Shown here: positions 43,719-53,064 of the stretch, piece after piece
How the letters are laid out: each line of letters begins with the position of its first letter
Numbering within the stretch: the stretch's first letter is position 1
DNA from: Streptomyces iranensis
GTDB lineage: Bacteria; Actinomycetota; Actinomycetes; Streptomycetales; Streptomycetaceae
Length of the DNA: 64,000 nt
Direction: 5' to 3'
NCBI RefSeq assembly: GCF_017874715.1
Contig: NZ_JAGGLR010000001.1
Coordinates: 372,001-436,000, forward strand
The notes under the pieces: model-generated
Told to the model about the DNA's origin: nothing
What the model saw: the letters and a program-made list of their open reading frames with translations, nothing else
The model's database searches: none
Position numbers and translations under genes: made by a program

Positions 43719-44240
43719 ATGATGGACGAGACGGAGTTCTGGGGGCTGGTCGACAGCGCTCGGGAGGCCGCGGACGGCGACCCCGAGGACCAGTCCGACC
43801 TGCTCGTCGAGCAGCTGTCACGGCTCGACCCCGACGCGGTGCTGGACTTCGCCCGGCACTTCGAGGCCCGCTCCAACCGGGCGTACCGCTGGGATGTGTG
43901 GGGCGCCGCCTGGGTGCTGCTCGGCGGGGTCAGCGACGACGCCTTCGAGGCGTTCCGCTACTGGCTGATCGGCCAGGGCCGGGAGATCTTCGAGGGCGCG
44001 CTGCACGATCCGGACGGGCTCGCCGAGCTGCTCGAGGACTTCGACGAGCAGGTGGACGGCGACTGCGAGGACCTGGGGTACGCGGCGGACGAGGCGTACG
44101 AGCGGCTGACCGGCGCGCCCCTGCCGGAGCTGGGGCTCCCGCCCACGCCCCGGGAACCGGTCGGGGAGCCCCTCGACTTCGAGAGCGAGGCGGTGCTGGC
44201 GGAGCGGTATCCGCGGCTGTGGGAGCGCTTCAGGGCCTGA
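43719..44240 (+). CDS. DUF4240 protein
   Basis: A 173-residue acidic protein with the DUF4240 pattern MDETEFWGLVDSAREAADGD near the start, ARHFEARSNRAYRWDVWGAAWVL in the middle, and FRYWLIGQGREIFEGAL. There is no membrane segment. The function is unknown. Two ATGs (43719, 43722) and a GTG (43716) are adjacent, so the exact start is uncertain. It is convergent with the acetyltransferase gene (27 nt). Confidence 0.8.
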   Translation: MMDETEFWGLVDSAREAADGDPEDQSDLLVEQLSRLDPDAVLDFARHFEARSNRAYRWDVWGAAWVLLGGVSDDAFEAFRYWLIGQGREIFEGALHDPDGLAELLEDFDEQVDGDCEDLGYAADEAYERLTGAPLPELGLPPTPREPVGEPLDFESEAVLAERYPRLWERFRA

Positions 44241-44267
44241 TGTGACCGCCCTGCGCTCGGCAGCGCC

Positions 44268-44807
44268 TCAGCGGTCCAGCGGGCGCCCCATCAGCACATC
44301 GTCCACGTACTCCCCCTCCAGCAGGAACTCCCCCGGCAACACGCCCTCCACCACGAACCCCTCCGACGCGTACAGCCGCCGTGCGGGCGTGTTGTGGCCC
44401 AGCACCCGCAGGGTCATGCGGGTCGCGCCCTGCCGCCGTGCCTCCTGGTACGCGGCGCCGAGCAGCGCCCGCGCCACGCCCTTCCCCCGCACCCGCTCGT
44501 CCACCGCGAGCCCCTGTATCTGGCGGACATGGGCGTTGCAGGCCAGCGGGGTCGGCGGCACGAGCCGTAGGTAGCCGACGGCAGACCCGGCGAGCTCGGC
44601 CGCGAGGATCTGCTCGACGCGGTTGTGGAGCGTGAAGAAGGGGTCGTACGGCGGCTGTGGCTTCGGCTGTACGGCGTGCAGGGGCGACCAGGTACGGCGG
44701 TCGAGCTCGGCCAGCGCCGTGTCGTCGTCGAGCACGGCGGGTCGGATGATCAGCTCGGACCGCTGGGACGGTTGGGACGGTTGGGGCAGGTCGTAGGGCT
44801 GGGGCAT
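44268..44807 (-). CDS. GNAT-family N-acetyltransferase
   Basis: A 179-residue acetyltransferase. The acetyl-CoA-binding segment is QGLAVDERVRGKGVARALLGAA (R/QxxGxG/A type), followed by LRVLGHNTPARRLYASEGF. The first ~18 residues (PQPYDLPQPSQPSQ) are low-complexity. The substrate is unknown. ATG 44807 is the first plausible start; its divergent neighbour starts 67 nt away. Confidence 0.85.
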   Translation of the reverse strand: MPQPYDLPQPSQPSQRSELIIRPAVLDDDTALAELDRRTWSPLHAVQPKPQPPYDPFFTLHNRVEQILAAELAGSAVGYLRLVPPTPLACNAHVRQIQGLAVDERVRGKGVARALLGAAYQEARRQGATRMTLRVLGHNTPARRLYASEGFVVEGVLPGEFLLEGEYVDDVLMGRPLDR

Positions 44808-44874
44808 GCGGATCACTGTGCCACGCCCGCCCGTTGTCCGACATCCCTCCCGTGATCGAGGGCAGGATGGGGCC

Positions 44875-45765
44875 ATGCGTATCGCGGTCACCGGTTCCTC
44901 CGGGCTCATCGGCACGGCACTCGTCCGCTCGCTGCGCGAGGACGGCCACCAGGTGGTGCGTCTGGTGCGGCGTTCGCCGCGTGCGGAGGACGAGGTGGAG
45001 TGGGACCCGCGGCGGCAGTGGGTGGACACCTCCGGGCTGATGGGCTGTGAGGCCGTGGTCCATCTCGCGGGCGCGGGCGTCGGCGACCGGCGCTGGACCG
45101 ACGCGTACAAGAAGGAGATCCGGGACAGCCGGGTGCTGGGCACCGCCGCCATCGCCGAGGCGATCGCCTCGCTGGACACCCCGCCGCGGGTGCTGGTGAG
45201 CGGTAGCGCGGTGGGGTTCTACGGTGACACCGGGGAGCGCGCGGTCGACGAGAGTGCGCCCCCCGGCCACGGTTTCCTTCCGGATCTCTGCCAGGACTGG
45301 GAGGAGGCGGCGACCGCGGCGCAGGAGGCGGGTGTCCGTACGGTCTTCGCCCGGACCGGTCTGGTGGTCTCCGCCGAGGGCGGGGCGTGGGGGAAGCTCT
45401 TCCCCTTGTTCAAGCTGGGGCTCGGCGGGCGGATGGGCAGCGGCCGGCAGTACTGGAGCTTCATCGCGCTGCGGGACCACGTCGCCGCGCTGCGCCACAT
45501 CCTCGACACGCCCGAGCTCAGCGGGCCGGTCAACCTCACCGCGCCGACGCCGGTGACCAACCGCGAGATCACGGCCGCCATGGGCCGGGCGCTGGGCCGC
45601 CCCACGCTCTTCTCGGTCCCCGCGCCCGCGCTGCGGATCGCCCTGGGCGAGATGTCCGGGGACGTCCTCGGCAGCGTCCGGGCCATCCCTCGCCGCCTTC
45701 TGGACACCGGCTTCACGTTCGCCTGCCCGCATGTGGAAGGGGCGATCAAGGCGGCGCTCGGATAA
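44875..45765 (+). CDS. TIGR01777 family NAD-dependent epimerase-like protein
   Basis: A 296-residue extended-SDR protein. The N-terminal nucleotide-binding motif is AVTGSSGLIGTALV, with the family-typical EVEWDPRRQ, HLAGAGVGDRRW and VSGSAVGFYGDTGERAVDE. A DUF1731 C-terminal tail (RRLLDTGFTFACPHVEGAIKAAL) ends it. The family is widespread, and its reaction is unknown. The ATG 44875 start fits the Rossmann motif exactly. Confidence 0.9.
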   Translation: MRIAVTGSSGLIGTALVRSLREDGHQVVRLVRRSPRAEDEVEWDPRRQWVDTSGLMGCEAVVHLAGAGVGDRRWTDAYKKEIRDSRVLGTAAIAEAIASLDTPPRVLVSGSAVGFYGDTGERAVDESAPPGHGFLPDLCQDWEEAATAAQEAGVRTVFARTGLVVSAEGGAWGKLFPLFKLGLGGRMGSGRQYWSFIALRDHVAALRHILDTPELSGPVNLTAPTPVTNREITAAMGRALGRPTLFSVPAPALRIALGEMSGDVLGSVRAIPRRLLDTGFTFACPHVEGAIKAALG

Positions 45766-46024
45766 GGGAGTTGGGCGCTCCGCGCCCCCTCCCGCTCTCC
45801 CTCACGCTCTCTCCTCCTCCGGCCGCGGACCATTCGATGACGGTGTGCGACTGGTGTGCGACCGGTGTGCGCCCGTGCCCGGTCGATGCGCGTCTGGCAT
45901 CGACCGTTTTTGTCCGTACTGTCAAGACCGTCTCGCCGAGCCGACTCGCGGGACACCCACGCATCCGGACCGCCGGTCGGGGCAGCAGCCCCCGTGACGG
46001 ACTCACCGACCTCGGGGAGGACAC

Positions 46025-47356
46025 GTGCTCAAGCGCGCGCACCGCACGGACGTCGTCATCGTCGGCGCCGGGCTCGCGGGACTGGCCGCGGCCCATCGGC
46101 TGACCGGCGCGGGAGTCGCGGTCACGGTGCTCGAGGCCGCGCCCCACGTGGGCGGACGGATGACCACCGAGACCGTGGACGGCTTCCGGCTGGACCGCAC
46201 CAGCCATCTGATGAACACCTCGTTCCCGGAGCTGCGGCGCACTCCGGGGCTCGGCGCCCTCGCCCTGCGCCCCTTCGCCCAGGGGGTGCTGGTCCACAGC
46301 GAGGGCCGTACGTACCGGGTGGACACCCCCCGGAGCATGAGGGGCGCATTCACCACGGCACGCGCCCTCGCGAACGCCGCCCGCGCGCCGCTCGGCAGCG
46401 GGCTCGATCAGGCCCGACTCGGTGCCGCGCTCGGCAGGCTCGCCGCCCTGCCCGCGGACCGCCTGCTCGCCCGCCCCGACCGGCCGGTCTCCGAGACCCT
46501 GGGGGGGCGGGGCCTACCTGCTCGTACGGTCGAGGGGGTGCTGCGTCCGCTGCTCGTCTCACTGCTGAGCGACCCGGACCTCACCACCTCCAGCCGCTGC
46601 GCGGACCTCGCGCTGCGCGGTTACGCGCGCGGCCGCCTCTGCCTCCCGGCGGGCGGCGCGTCCACCGTCCCCGAACTGCTCGCGGCCGCGCTGCCGCCGG
46701 GGACGGTCCGTACGGGCGTCCGGGCCGTATCGGCCTCCACCACCGCCGTGGCCACCGCCGAACACGGCGAGTTCGGCTGCCGTGCGGTGCTGGTGGCCAC
46801 CGGGGCGCACGACGCGGCCGGGCTGCTGCCCGGACTGCGGGTGCCGGCCTTCCACCCGGTCACGGTGGTGCACCACACCGCCGACCGGCCGCCGCTGCGC
46901 GAGCCCGCGCTGATACTCGCCGCGGGCGGCGGGGGCCCGGTGGCCCACACGATGGTGGCCAGCGAGGTGGACCCCTCGCGCACCCCGCCCGGCCGGGTGC
47001 TGATCACCTCCACGGTGCTGGGCGCCTCCGCCGCGCTGCCGACCGCCGAGCTCGACCGGGCCGTCCGGGCCCAACTGGCGGCGGTGTACGGAACGCCGAC
47101 GGCGGCCTGGGACCTGCTGGCCGCCCACCACGACCCGTACGCCGTCCCGGCCATGCCCGCACCCCACGACCCGCGCCGCCCGGTGCGGCTGCTCTCCGGG
47201 CTGTACGTCTGCGGCGACCACCGCGACTCCAGCACGGTCCAAGGCGCCCTGGCCTCCGGCCGCCGAGCCGCCCGAGCGGTCCTCAGCGACTTCGGCGCCC
47301 CACCCGACTCGGGCTCCGGCGCGAATTCGGGCACTCTGCCCGCCGCGGCGGCCTGA
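46025..47356 (+). CDS. FAD-dependent amine-oxidase/carotenoid-type oxidoreductase
   Basis: A 443-residue flavoprotein. The FAD dinucleotide motif is VVIVGAGLAGLAAAHRL, followed by EAAPHVGGRMTTE, the GG doublet motif of the amine oxidase/phytoene desaturase family. The C-terminal FAD loop is YVCGDHRDSSTVQGALASGRRAA. The substrate is not evident. GTG 46025 has GGAGG at 46016-46020. Direct 11-bp repeats (GTGTGCGACTG-like, 45843-45871) lie in the 260-nt leader after the upstream gene. No carotenoid cluster is nearby. Confidence 0.88.
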   Translation: MLKRAHRTDVVIVGAGLAGLAAAHRLTGAGVAVTVLEAAPHVGGRMTTETVDGFRLDRTSHLMNTSFPELRRTPGLGALALRPFAQGVLVHSEGRTYRVDTPRSMRGAFTTARALANAARAPLGSGLDQARLGAALGRLAALPADRLLARPDRPVSETLGGRGLPARTVEGVLRPLLVSLLSDPDLTTSSRCADLALRGYARGRLCLPAGGASTVPELLAAALPPGTVRTGVRAVSASTTAVATAEHGEFGCRAVLVATGAHDAAGLLPGLRVPAFHPVTVVHHTADRPPLREPALILAAGGGGPVAHTMVASEVDPSRTPPGRVLITSTVLGASAALPTAELDRAVRAQLAAVYGTPTAAWDLLAAHHDPYAVPAMPAPHDPRRPVRLLSGLYVCGDHRDSSTVQGALASGRRAARAVLSDFGAPPDSGSGANSGTLPAAAA

Positions 47357-47647
47357 CGAGGGGCACCAGCCCTGCGGGGCTCACCGCTGAGGTCAGGCTC
47401 CCGGTCACGGCCCGCGGCCAGGAAAGACCGGCACCCGAGCCACGGCGGCCTGCCCCGCGGCGCGCCCGCGAGGGCTCAGGCTCCGGTACAGCTCACGCCC
47501 GCACGGCCCGCCCGGCTTCAACCCCCCGCCAGAAGCCGGGCCCGGTGCGAGTTCCGGTGCCGGGCCCGGGTCGTGCCTTCGTGGCGGCCTGGGGCCCGGC
47601 CGCAGGGCAGCACGGCCGTTGGGGCTCGCGCGATGCGCGACTATGCG

Positions 47648-49090
47648 TCAAGACGCGTCCGTAGCTGCGGCGTTGGGCACGGTGCGGGCGGCGGGCCCCG
47701 ACAGCGCCGCCAGGATCGCGCCGCACACGAAGCATCCGGCCGCGATCACGGCGGACAGCCGCATCCCCGCGTAGAAGGCGGAGTTCGCGGACGCTGCCGC
47801 GAGGGTTCCGAACAGGGCCACGCCGATGGCGCTGCCCAGTTGACGCGCCGCGTTGAACGCGCCCGACGCCGCGCCGCGCACCCCGTACGGCGCGGCCTCC
47901 ATCGCGGCGATCGTCGCCGACGGCATGGTGAACGAGGTGCCGAACCCGGTCAGCAGCAGCGGTACGACCAGCAGCGCATACGGCGTATGCGGGCCCACCG
48001 CCGCCCAGCCGAGCAGCCCTACGGCCCCGGTCAATAGCCCGGCCACGGCCGGGACATGGGTGCCGACGCGCGCCGCGACCCGCCCGGACAGCGGCGAGGC
48101 GGCGGCCACCAGCGCGCCCATCGGCAGCAGCGCCAGACCGGTGGCGAGCGGGTCCCAGCCCCGGTGGCGCTGGAAGTAGAGGGTGGTGAGGAAGAGCAGC
48201 CCGTAGAAGCCGAGGTTGAGCAGCACCCCTACGGCCAGGGCGGCCGGGAAGCGGAAACCGGTCAGCAGCCGCGGCGGCAGCGCGGGCGCCGCCGTGCGCC
48301 GCTCCAGCCACAGGAACAGCGCCCCCGCGAGCGGCGCCGCCGCCAGCGCGCCGAGCACCAGCGGATCGGTCCAGCCGCGGCCGCCCGCCTCGTTCAGCCC
48401 GGCCGTCAGGGCGGCCACCGCGACAACGCCGGTGAGCTGGGCGGCGAGGTCCAGCGGCGGACGCTCCGCGCGCGGGCGCGTGGCGGGCACATGGCGGACG
48501 GTGAGCCAGATGGCGAGCGCACCCAGCGGGATGTTGACGAGGAACACGGTCCGCCAGCCCACGCCCCACACCAGCACCCCGCCGAGCACCGGGCCGGCCG
48601 CGGCGGCGACCCCCGCGATCCCGCCCCACACCCCGAACGCCCGCGCCCGCGCCCCGGGTTCGGGATGCAGCGCCCCCAGCAGCGCGAGCGAGGCGGGCAC
48701 CATGGTCGCCGCCCCGGCCCCCTGCGCCAGCCGCGCGCCGACCAGAAAGCCGGCGGTCGGCGCGAGCGCGCATGCGGCGGAGGCCACCGTGAACAGCCCG
48801 AGCCCGGCGAGGAACACCCGCCGATGGCCCAGCCGGTCCCCCAGCCCACCGCAGAGCAGCAACAGCCCGGCGAAGACGAGCGTGTACCCGTCCACGATCC
48901 ACTGCAGCGCCCCCTGCCCGGCCCCCAGCCCGGCCCCGATGCGGGGCACGGCCACGTTGACGACGGTGACATCGAGGATGACCAGGAAGTAGCCGAGGCA
49001 GATGGCAAGCAGCGGGCCCTTCCGCACGGCACCCGCCACGGGCGGGTCCGAGGATCGCGGAGGCCGGTGTGTGGAGCGGTACGTCCTCAT
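47648..49090 (-). CDS. MFS drug-resistance transporter (DHA2 type)
   Basis: A 480-residue transporter with about 14 hydrophobic helices. Motif A-like sequence is GGLGDRLGHRRVFLAG after helix 2, and the antiporter motif C is GPVLGGVLVWGVGWRTVFLVNIPLG in helix 5. The LDVTVVNVAVPRIG in helix 1 is typical of proton-coupled drug efflux. ATG 49090 is used. It is divergent from an ArsR-type gene with a palindromic operator between them, so expression is probably induced by a ligand of that regulator. Confidence 0.9.
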   Translation of the reverse strand: MRTYRSTHRPPRSSDPPVAGAVRKGPLLAICLGYFLVILDVTVVNVAVPRIGAGLGAGQGALQWIVDGYTLVFAGLLLLCGGLGDRLGHRRVFLAGLGLFTVASAACALAPTAGFLVGARLAQGAGAATMVPASLALLGALHPEPGARARAFGVWGGIAGVAAAAGPVLGGVLVWGVGWRTVFLVNIPLGALAIWLTVRHVPATRPRAERPPLDLAAQLTGVVAVAALTAGLNEAGGRGWTDPLVLGALAAAPLAGALFLWLERRTAAPALPPRLLTGFRFPAALAVGVLLNLGFYGLLFLTTLYFQRHRGWDPLATGLALLPMGALVAAASPLSGRVAARVGTHVPAVAGLLTGAVGLLGWAAVGPHTPYALLVVPLLLTGFGTSFTMPSATIAAMEAAPYGVRGAASGAFNAARQLGSAIGVALFGTLAAASANSAFYAGMRLSAVIAAGCFVCGAILAALSGPAARTVPNAAATDAS

Positions 49091-49306
49091 GCCTCCAGCC
49101 TCACTCCTGATCCCTTCGGTACGGACCGAATCGTGGTGTGCCCAGGACGCGCCCCCTGCCCCCGGCCTGCCCGACCTGCCCGGCCTGCCCGGCCCCGGGC
49201 GTCTCGGAGCCCGCGGCCCGACCCGACGCGCACAGCGCAAAGCGCGCGGGCCGAACGCCACGCCGCGGCCCGCGCCGCCGAGGACGCACGGGCCACCCCG
49301 CCACAC

Positions 49307-49322
49307 TTCGGCCCTGGCCGAA
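49307..49322. promoter_or_regulatory. palindromic operator between MFS and ArsR-type genes
   Basis: TTCGGCCCTGGCCGAA is a perfect 7-bp-arm inverted repeat, 25 nt before the ArsR-type start. A possible -10 (TACGCT) follows it. The site and position are typical for autoregulation and for control of the divergent transporter. Confidence 0.65.
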
Positions 49323-49346
49323 ACGACCCCGTCCTACGCTGGAGCC

Positions 49347-50108
49347 ATGGCCACCACCACGGATGCCCGTGACGCCGACATCGCTCGCGCGGCCGCCGCG
49401 ATCGCCGACCCGTCCCGTGCCCGCGTCCTGCGGGCGCTGCTGGAGGGGCGTGCGCTGCCCGCCAGTGTGCTGGCCGGTGAGGCCGGGGTCAGCGCGTCCA
49501 CGGTGAGTGGGCATCTGGCCAAGTTGCTGGAGGCCGGGGTGGTGCGGGTCGAGCGGCATGGGCGGCATCGGTACTACCGGCTGACCGGTCCCGCCGTCGG
49601 TGAGGCGCTCGAGGCGCTGGCCAGGATCGCCCCGCCGCTGCCCGTCACCTCGTTGCGGCAGAGCACCCACGCCCACGCCCTGCGCCGGGCGCGCACCTGC
49701 TACGACCATGTCGCGGGCGCCCTCGGCGTGGCCCTGATGACGTCGCTGCTGGAGCGCGGGGTGCTGGAGGGCGGCGACGGGTGCTTCCACCCCGAGACGG
49801 CGGAGGGCGACCGGCTCTCCGCCCCGGGCAAGGACACCACGTACCGGCTGACGGCCCCGGGGCGCGCGGAGCTGGCGGCGTTCGGCGTGGACGCGGACGA
49901 GCTCGCCGGGCGCCGCCAGCTGATCCGCTACTGCGTGGACTGGACCGAGCAGCGCCACCACCTCGCCGGGGCGCTGGGAGCCGCCCTGACGGACCGGCTC
50001 TTCGCGCTGGACTGGATCCGCCGTGGCAGCCGCCGCCGCGTGATCAACCTGACCGATGCCGGCCGCACCGGCCTGGAGCGCACCTTCGGCGTCGTGCTGG
50101 ACGCCTGA
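49347..50108 (+). CDS. ArsR-family winged-helix regulator with long C-terminal domain
   Basis: A 253-residue protein. The ArsR winged helix (~residues 10-85) has DPSRARVLRALLEGRALPASVLAGEAGVSASTVSGHLAKLLEAG. Ordinary ArsR proteins are ~100 residues; this one adds ~165 residues containing CYDHVAGALG and a terminal RYCVDWTEQRHHLAGALG, as in a subgroup of streptomycete regulators of efflux genes. Cysteines in the C-terminal part could bind a metal or sense thiols. It is likely to repress the divergent MFS gene and itself. Confidence 0.85.
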   Translation: MATTTDARDADIARAAAAIADPSRARVLRALLEGRALPASVLAGEAGVSASTVSGHLAKLLEAGVVRVERHGRHRYYRLTGPAVGEALEALARIAPPLPVTSLRQSTHAHALRRARTCYDHVAGALGVALMTSLLERGVLEGGDGCFHPETAEGDRLSAPGKDTTYRLTAPGRAELAAFGVDADELAGRRQLIRYCVDWTEQRHHLAGALGAALTDRLFALDWIRRGSRRRVINLTDAGRTGLERTFGVVLDA

Positions 50109-50151
50109 GCGGCGGCAGGTCCCCACCCCGGCCGCCGTATCCCGGCCGCCC

Positions 50152-51843
50152 CTACCCCAGCGCCGCCACCCGCTCCCGGTAGCCCCGCACCGGTGCCGCG
50201 TCGCGGTACGGCTCCAGGCGGCGCTCGAAGTCGCGTACGTACTCCGCCGCCCGCACCGACCGCATCTCCGACGCCTGCTGCGCCGCCTCCGCGCCCAGCT
50301 GGCACGCCTGCTCCAGCTCGCCGAGGCCCAGCCGCGCCGTCGCCAGCACCACCCGGCAGAACAGCCGGCTGCGCGCGAAACCGGCGCCGTGGAGCTGGAG
50401 GGAGCGCTCCGCGTGCTGGGCGGCGGCGCGGTACTGCTGCAGATCGCGGTGGCAGTGGCCGAATTCGTCGGCCAGCTGCGCCTCGTCGAACAGCCGCGCC
50501 CAGTACGGCACCTCGTCCCCCGGCCGGGCCGCCTCCAGCGACCGCTCGGCGCGGGCGAGCGAGGCGGTGCACGCACGCACCTCGCCCAGCACGCCGTGGC
50601 CACGCGCCTCGATCGCGTGCAGCAGCGACTGCAGCACCGGCGGGGCGCCGCCGCCGACCCCCTGCTGGGCCACCCGGGCCAGTTGCACGGCTTCCCGCCC
50701 ATGGCCGAGATAGACGGCCTGGCGGCTCATCGTGACCAGCACATAGCTGCCGTATGTGCGGTCCCCGGCCGCCTGCGCCAGCCGCAGCGCCTGCACGAAG
50801 TAGCGCTGCGCCAGGCCGTGGGCGGCGATGTCGAACGAGGTCCATCCGGCCAGCCGGGTCAGATCGGCGATCGCGCCGAACAGCCGCCGCCCTGTCGCCT
50901 CGTTGTACGAGCCGCGCAGCATCGGCTCGCCCTCGTGCTCGAGATAGCGCACCAGGGCCTGCCGGGCGTGGCCGCCGCCGTACGTCTGGTCCAGGGTCGC
51001 GAACAGCTCCCCGACCGAGCGCAGTGCCGCGATGTCGCCGCTGGTCACCCGGTAGCCCGGACCGCGCCGGTCGCGGTCGTGGCGCCGCTGGCGGGGCAGC
51101 GGCGCCCGGCCCTGAGGGCCATGGGCGCCGTGCGAGCCGTGGGCACCGTGCGGGCCATGGGTGCCATGGGTGCCGTGAGATCCCTGGGCACCGTGAGCGC
51201 CAGGGGCGCCCTGACCGACCGCGCGCCCCACTGCCGCCCCCGCAGGGCCGCCCAGCGGGCCGCCCGCCCGGCCGCCCTGCGCGGGCAGCCGCCCGGTCCC
51301 GGCTCCGGCCGCCCCGGCGGCACCGGCCCCCGGCCCGGCCCCGGCTCCGACCGCCGCCCCCGCCGGAGCGGCCCCCGGCGGTGGATCGCCGCGCGCCACC
51401 CGGTCGTCGGGCCGTCCGATCAGCCAGTCGCGGCTGGGGACGACAAGACCCGCCGGGGTGAACGCGATCTTCCGCAGCTCCGCATGGCTCCCGGAGTCCT
51501 TGCGCCACAGCCCGCTGACGATGTCCACCGCCTCCTGCGGGGTGGCGGCGAACTCCAGCCCCGCGTAGACGGGGGCACATGCGTCCAGGCCCAGGTCCTG
51601 GGCGGTCAGCCGGCGTCCCAGCCGCCGGGTGAACACCTCGGCGATCAGCGCCGGGGTGGTGCCGCGCGGCTGCTGTCCGCGCAGCCACCGTGTCACCGAT
51701 GTCTTGTCGTACCGCAGGTCCAGGCCGTGCTCCAGTCCGAGCTGGTCCACCCGCCGGGCGAGCCCGGCGTTGGAGAAGCCCGCCTCGGCGATGAGCGCGG
51801 CGAGCTGACGATTGGGAATGCGCTGCGGGGGTCGTTCCGTCAT
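50152..51843 (-). CDS. large HTH regulator (NsdA-like) with collagen-like linker
   Basis: A 563-residue protein. The N-terminal XRE-like HTH (~residues 8-70) contains LAALIAEAGFSNAGLARRVDQLG and SVTRWLRGQQPRGTTP. Residues ~90-145 are a conserved region, ~155-250 a Gly/Ala/Pro low-complexity linker, and ~265-563 helical TPR-like repeats. The linker includes a Gly-X-His repeat (residues ~212-246). The order resembles Streptomyces regulators that repress antibiotic production and differentiation, but the specific role is inferred. ATG 51843 begins MTERPPQRIPNRQL. It is divergent from lipB. Confidence 0.8.
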   Translation of the reverse strand: MTERPPQRIPNRQLAALIAEAGFSNAGLARRVDQLGLEHGLDLRYDKTSVTRWLRGQQPRGTTPALIAEVFTRRLGRRLTAQDLGLDACAPVYAGLEFAATPQEAVDIVSGLWRKDSGSHAELRKIAFTPAGLVVPSRDWLIGRPDDRVARGDPPPGAAPAGAAVGAGAGPGAGAAGAAGAGTGRLPAQGGRAGGPLGGPAGAAVGRAVGQGAPGAHGAQGSHGTHGTHGPHGAHGSHGAHGPQGRAPLPRQRRHDRDRRGPGYRVTSGDIAALRSVGELFATLDQTYGGGHARQALVRYLEHEGEPMLRGSYNEATGRRLFGAIADLTRLAGWTSFDIAAHGLAQRYFVQALRLAQAAGDRTYGSYVLVTMSRQAVYLGHGREAVQLARVAQQGVGGGAPPVLQSLLHAIEARGHGVLGEVRACTASLARAERSLEAARPGDEVPYWARLFDEAQLADEFGHCHRDLQQYRAAAQHAERSLQLHGAGFARSRLFCRVVLATARLGLGELEQACQLGAEAAQQASEMRSVRAAEYVRDFERRLEPYRDAAPVRGYRERVAALG

Positions 51844-52048
51844 CAGCCTGCCGGTCTCCCTGATCGCTCTGTGGAACGGCGCGAATGTAACCGCCGCTCG
51901 AGGGCTGATCGCGGCCGTCCGGCGGCATTCATCCGATCGTGTGAGAACGAGCCGGGTGCGGACGTAAGGGGACACGGTCGTACAGTGGCGGGGGCGCCGC
52001 CGCGAGGCTCCGCCTCCCCATCCGACGCGGGTCGAGAAGGAGCTTGCC

Positions 52049-52873
52049 GTGACCGCCGTGACCACGTCTTCCCCGGGGTCGGCCCCCGGTTCACCGGCGC
52101 TGGCTTACGTCCACCTGGGCTTCGGCTCGGACGCCGTGGACTACGAGGAGGCGTGGCAGGAGCAGCGCCGGGTGCACGCGGCCCGCTTCGCGGACGAGAT
52201 CCCCGACACCTGCCTGCTGCTGGAGCACCCCCCGGTCTACACGGCGGGGCGGCGCACGGCCGACAGTGAGCGCCCGCTGGACGGCACCCCGGTGGTGGAC
52301 GTGGACCGCGGCGGCAAGATCACCTGGCATGGCCCCGGCCAGCTGGTCGGCTATCCGATCCTCAAGCTGCCGCGCCCGGTGGACGTCATCGCGCATGTCC
52401 GCCGCCTGGAGGACGCGCTGTTGCGCACCTGTGCGGAGTTCGGTCTGGCGACCACCCGGATCGAGGGCCGCAGCGGGGTGTGGGTGCTGGGCGACCCGGT
52501 GGACCAGCGCCCCGCGCTCGGCGGGCTGAAGCTGGACTTCGACCCGCGGCTGGAGGACGAGGAGTTCGACGCACGGCTGAACGGGCCGGAGTACGCCCCG
52601 TCCAACGCCGGGCAGCGCCGCGAGGACCGCAAGCTGGCCGCCATCGGGGTGCGGATCGCCAAGGGCGTGACGATGCACGGCTTCTCGCTCAACTGCAATC
52701 CGGACAACACCTGGTTCGACCGGATCGTGCCGTGCGGCATCCGGGACGCGGGTGTGACCTCGCTCTCGGAGGAGCTGGGCCGGGATGTGCCGATCGCCGA
52801 GGTGCTGCCGGTGGTCGAGCGGCATCTGCGGGACGTTCTGGAGGCCTCCGTCCCGCTGCCGCGAGCGGTCTGA
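52049..52873 (+). CDS. lipB: lipoate-protein ligase B (octanoyltransferase)
   Basis: A 274-residue enzyme that moves octanoyl from acyl carrier protein to lipoyl domains. The catalytic pair is present: Cys229 in [13 protein letters not shown] and Lys205 in [14 protein letters not shown]. The N-terminal [12 protein letters not shown] and [13 protein letters not shown] motifs are intact. A ~45-residue insert (~150-193) precedes the catalytic region and is remembered from other Streptomyces LipB. GTG 52049 follows AAGGAG. It acts before LipA to make the lipoyl groups on SucB and related E2 proteins. Confidence 0.95.
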   Translation: MTAVTTSSPGSAPGSPALAYVHLGFGSDAVDYEEAWQEQRRVHAARFADEIPDTCLLLEHPPVYTAGRRTADSERPLDGTPVVDVDRGGKITWHGPGQLVGYPILKLPRPVDVIAHVRRLEDALLRTCAEFGLATTRIEGRSGVWVLGDPVDQRPALGGLKLDFDPRLEDEEFDARLNGPEYAPSNAGQRREDRKLAAIGVRIAKGVTMHGFSLNCNPDNTWFDRIVPCGIRDAGVTSLSEELGRDVPIAEVLPVVERHLRDVLEASVPLPRAV

Positions 52874-53064
52874 CCCTCCCGGGCCGTTCCGACCGTTCCG
52901 GGACGGCCCTTGCGGGAATGCGTCCTCGCAGCGTTCGGTTGCCCTGGACGTAAAACCGTACGAACCACGGGCGTACCCTGGTGACCGCCGACGATTCGAA
53001 AGCCCGCCGGCAAACTCGCCACGCCGAGCCGCCAAGCAGAGTCGAGCAAAGAGGAGTGCCGGAC

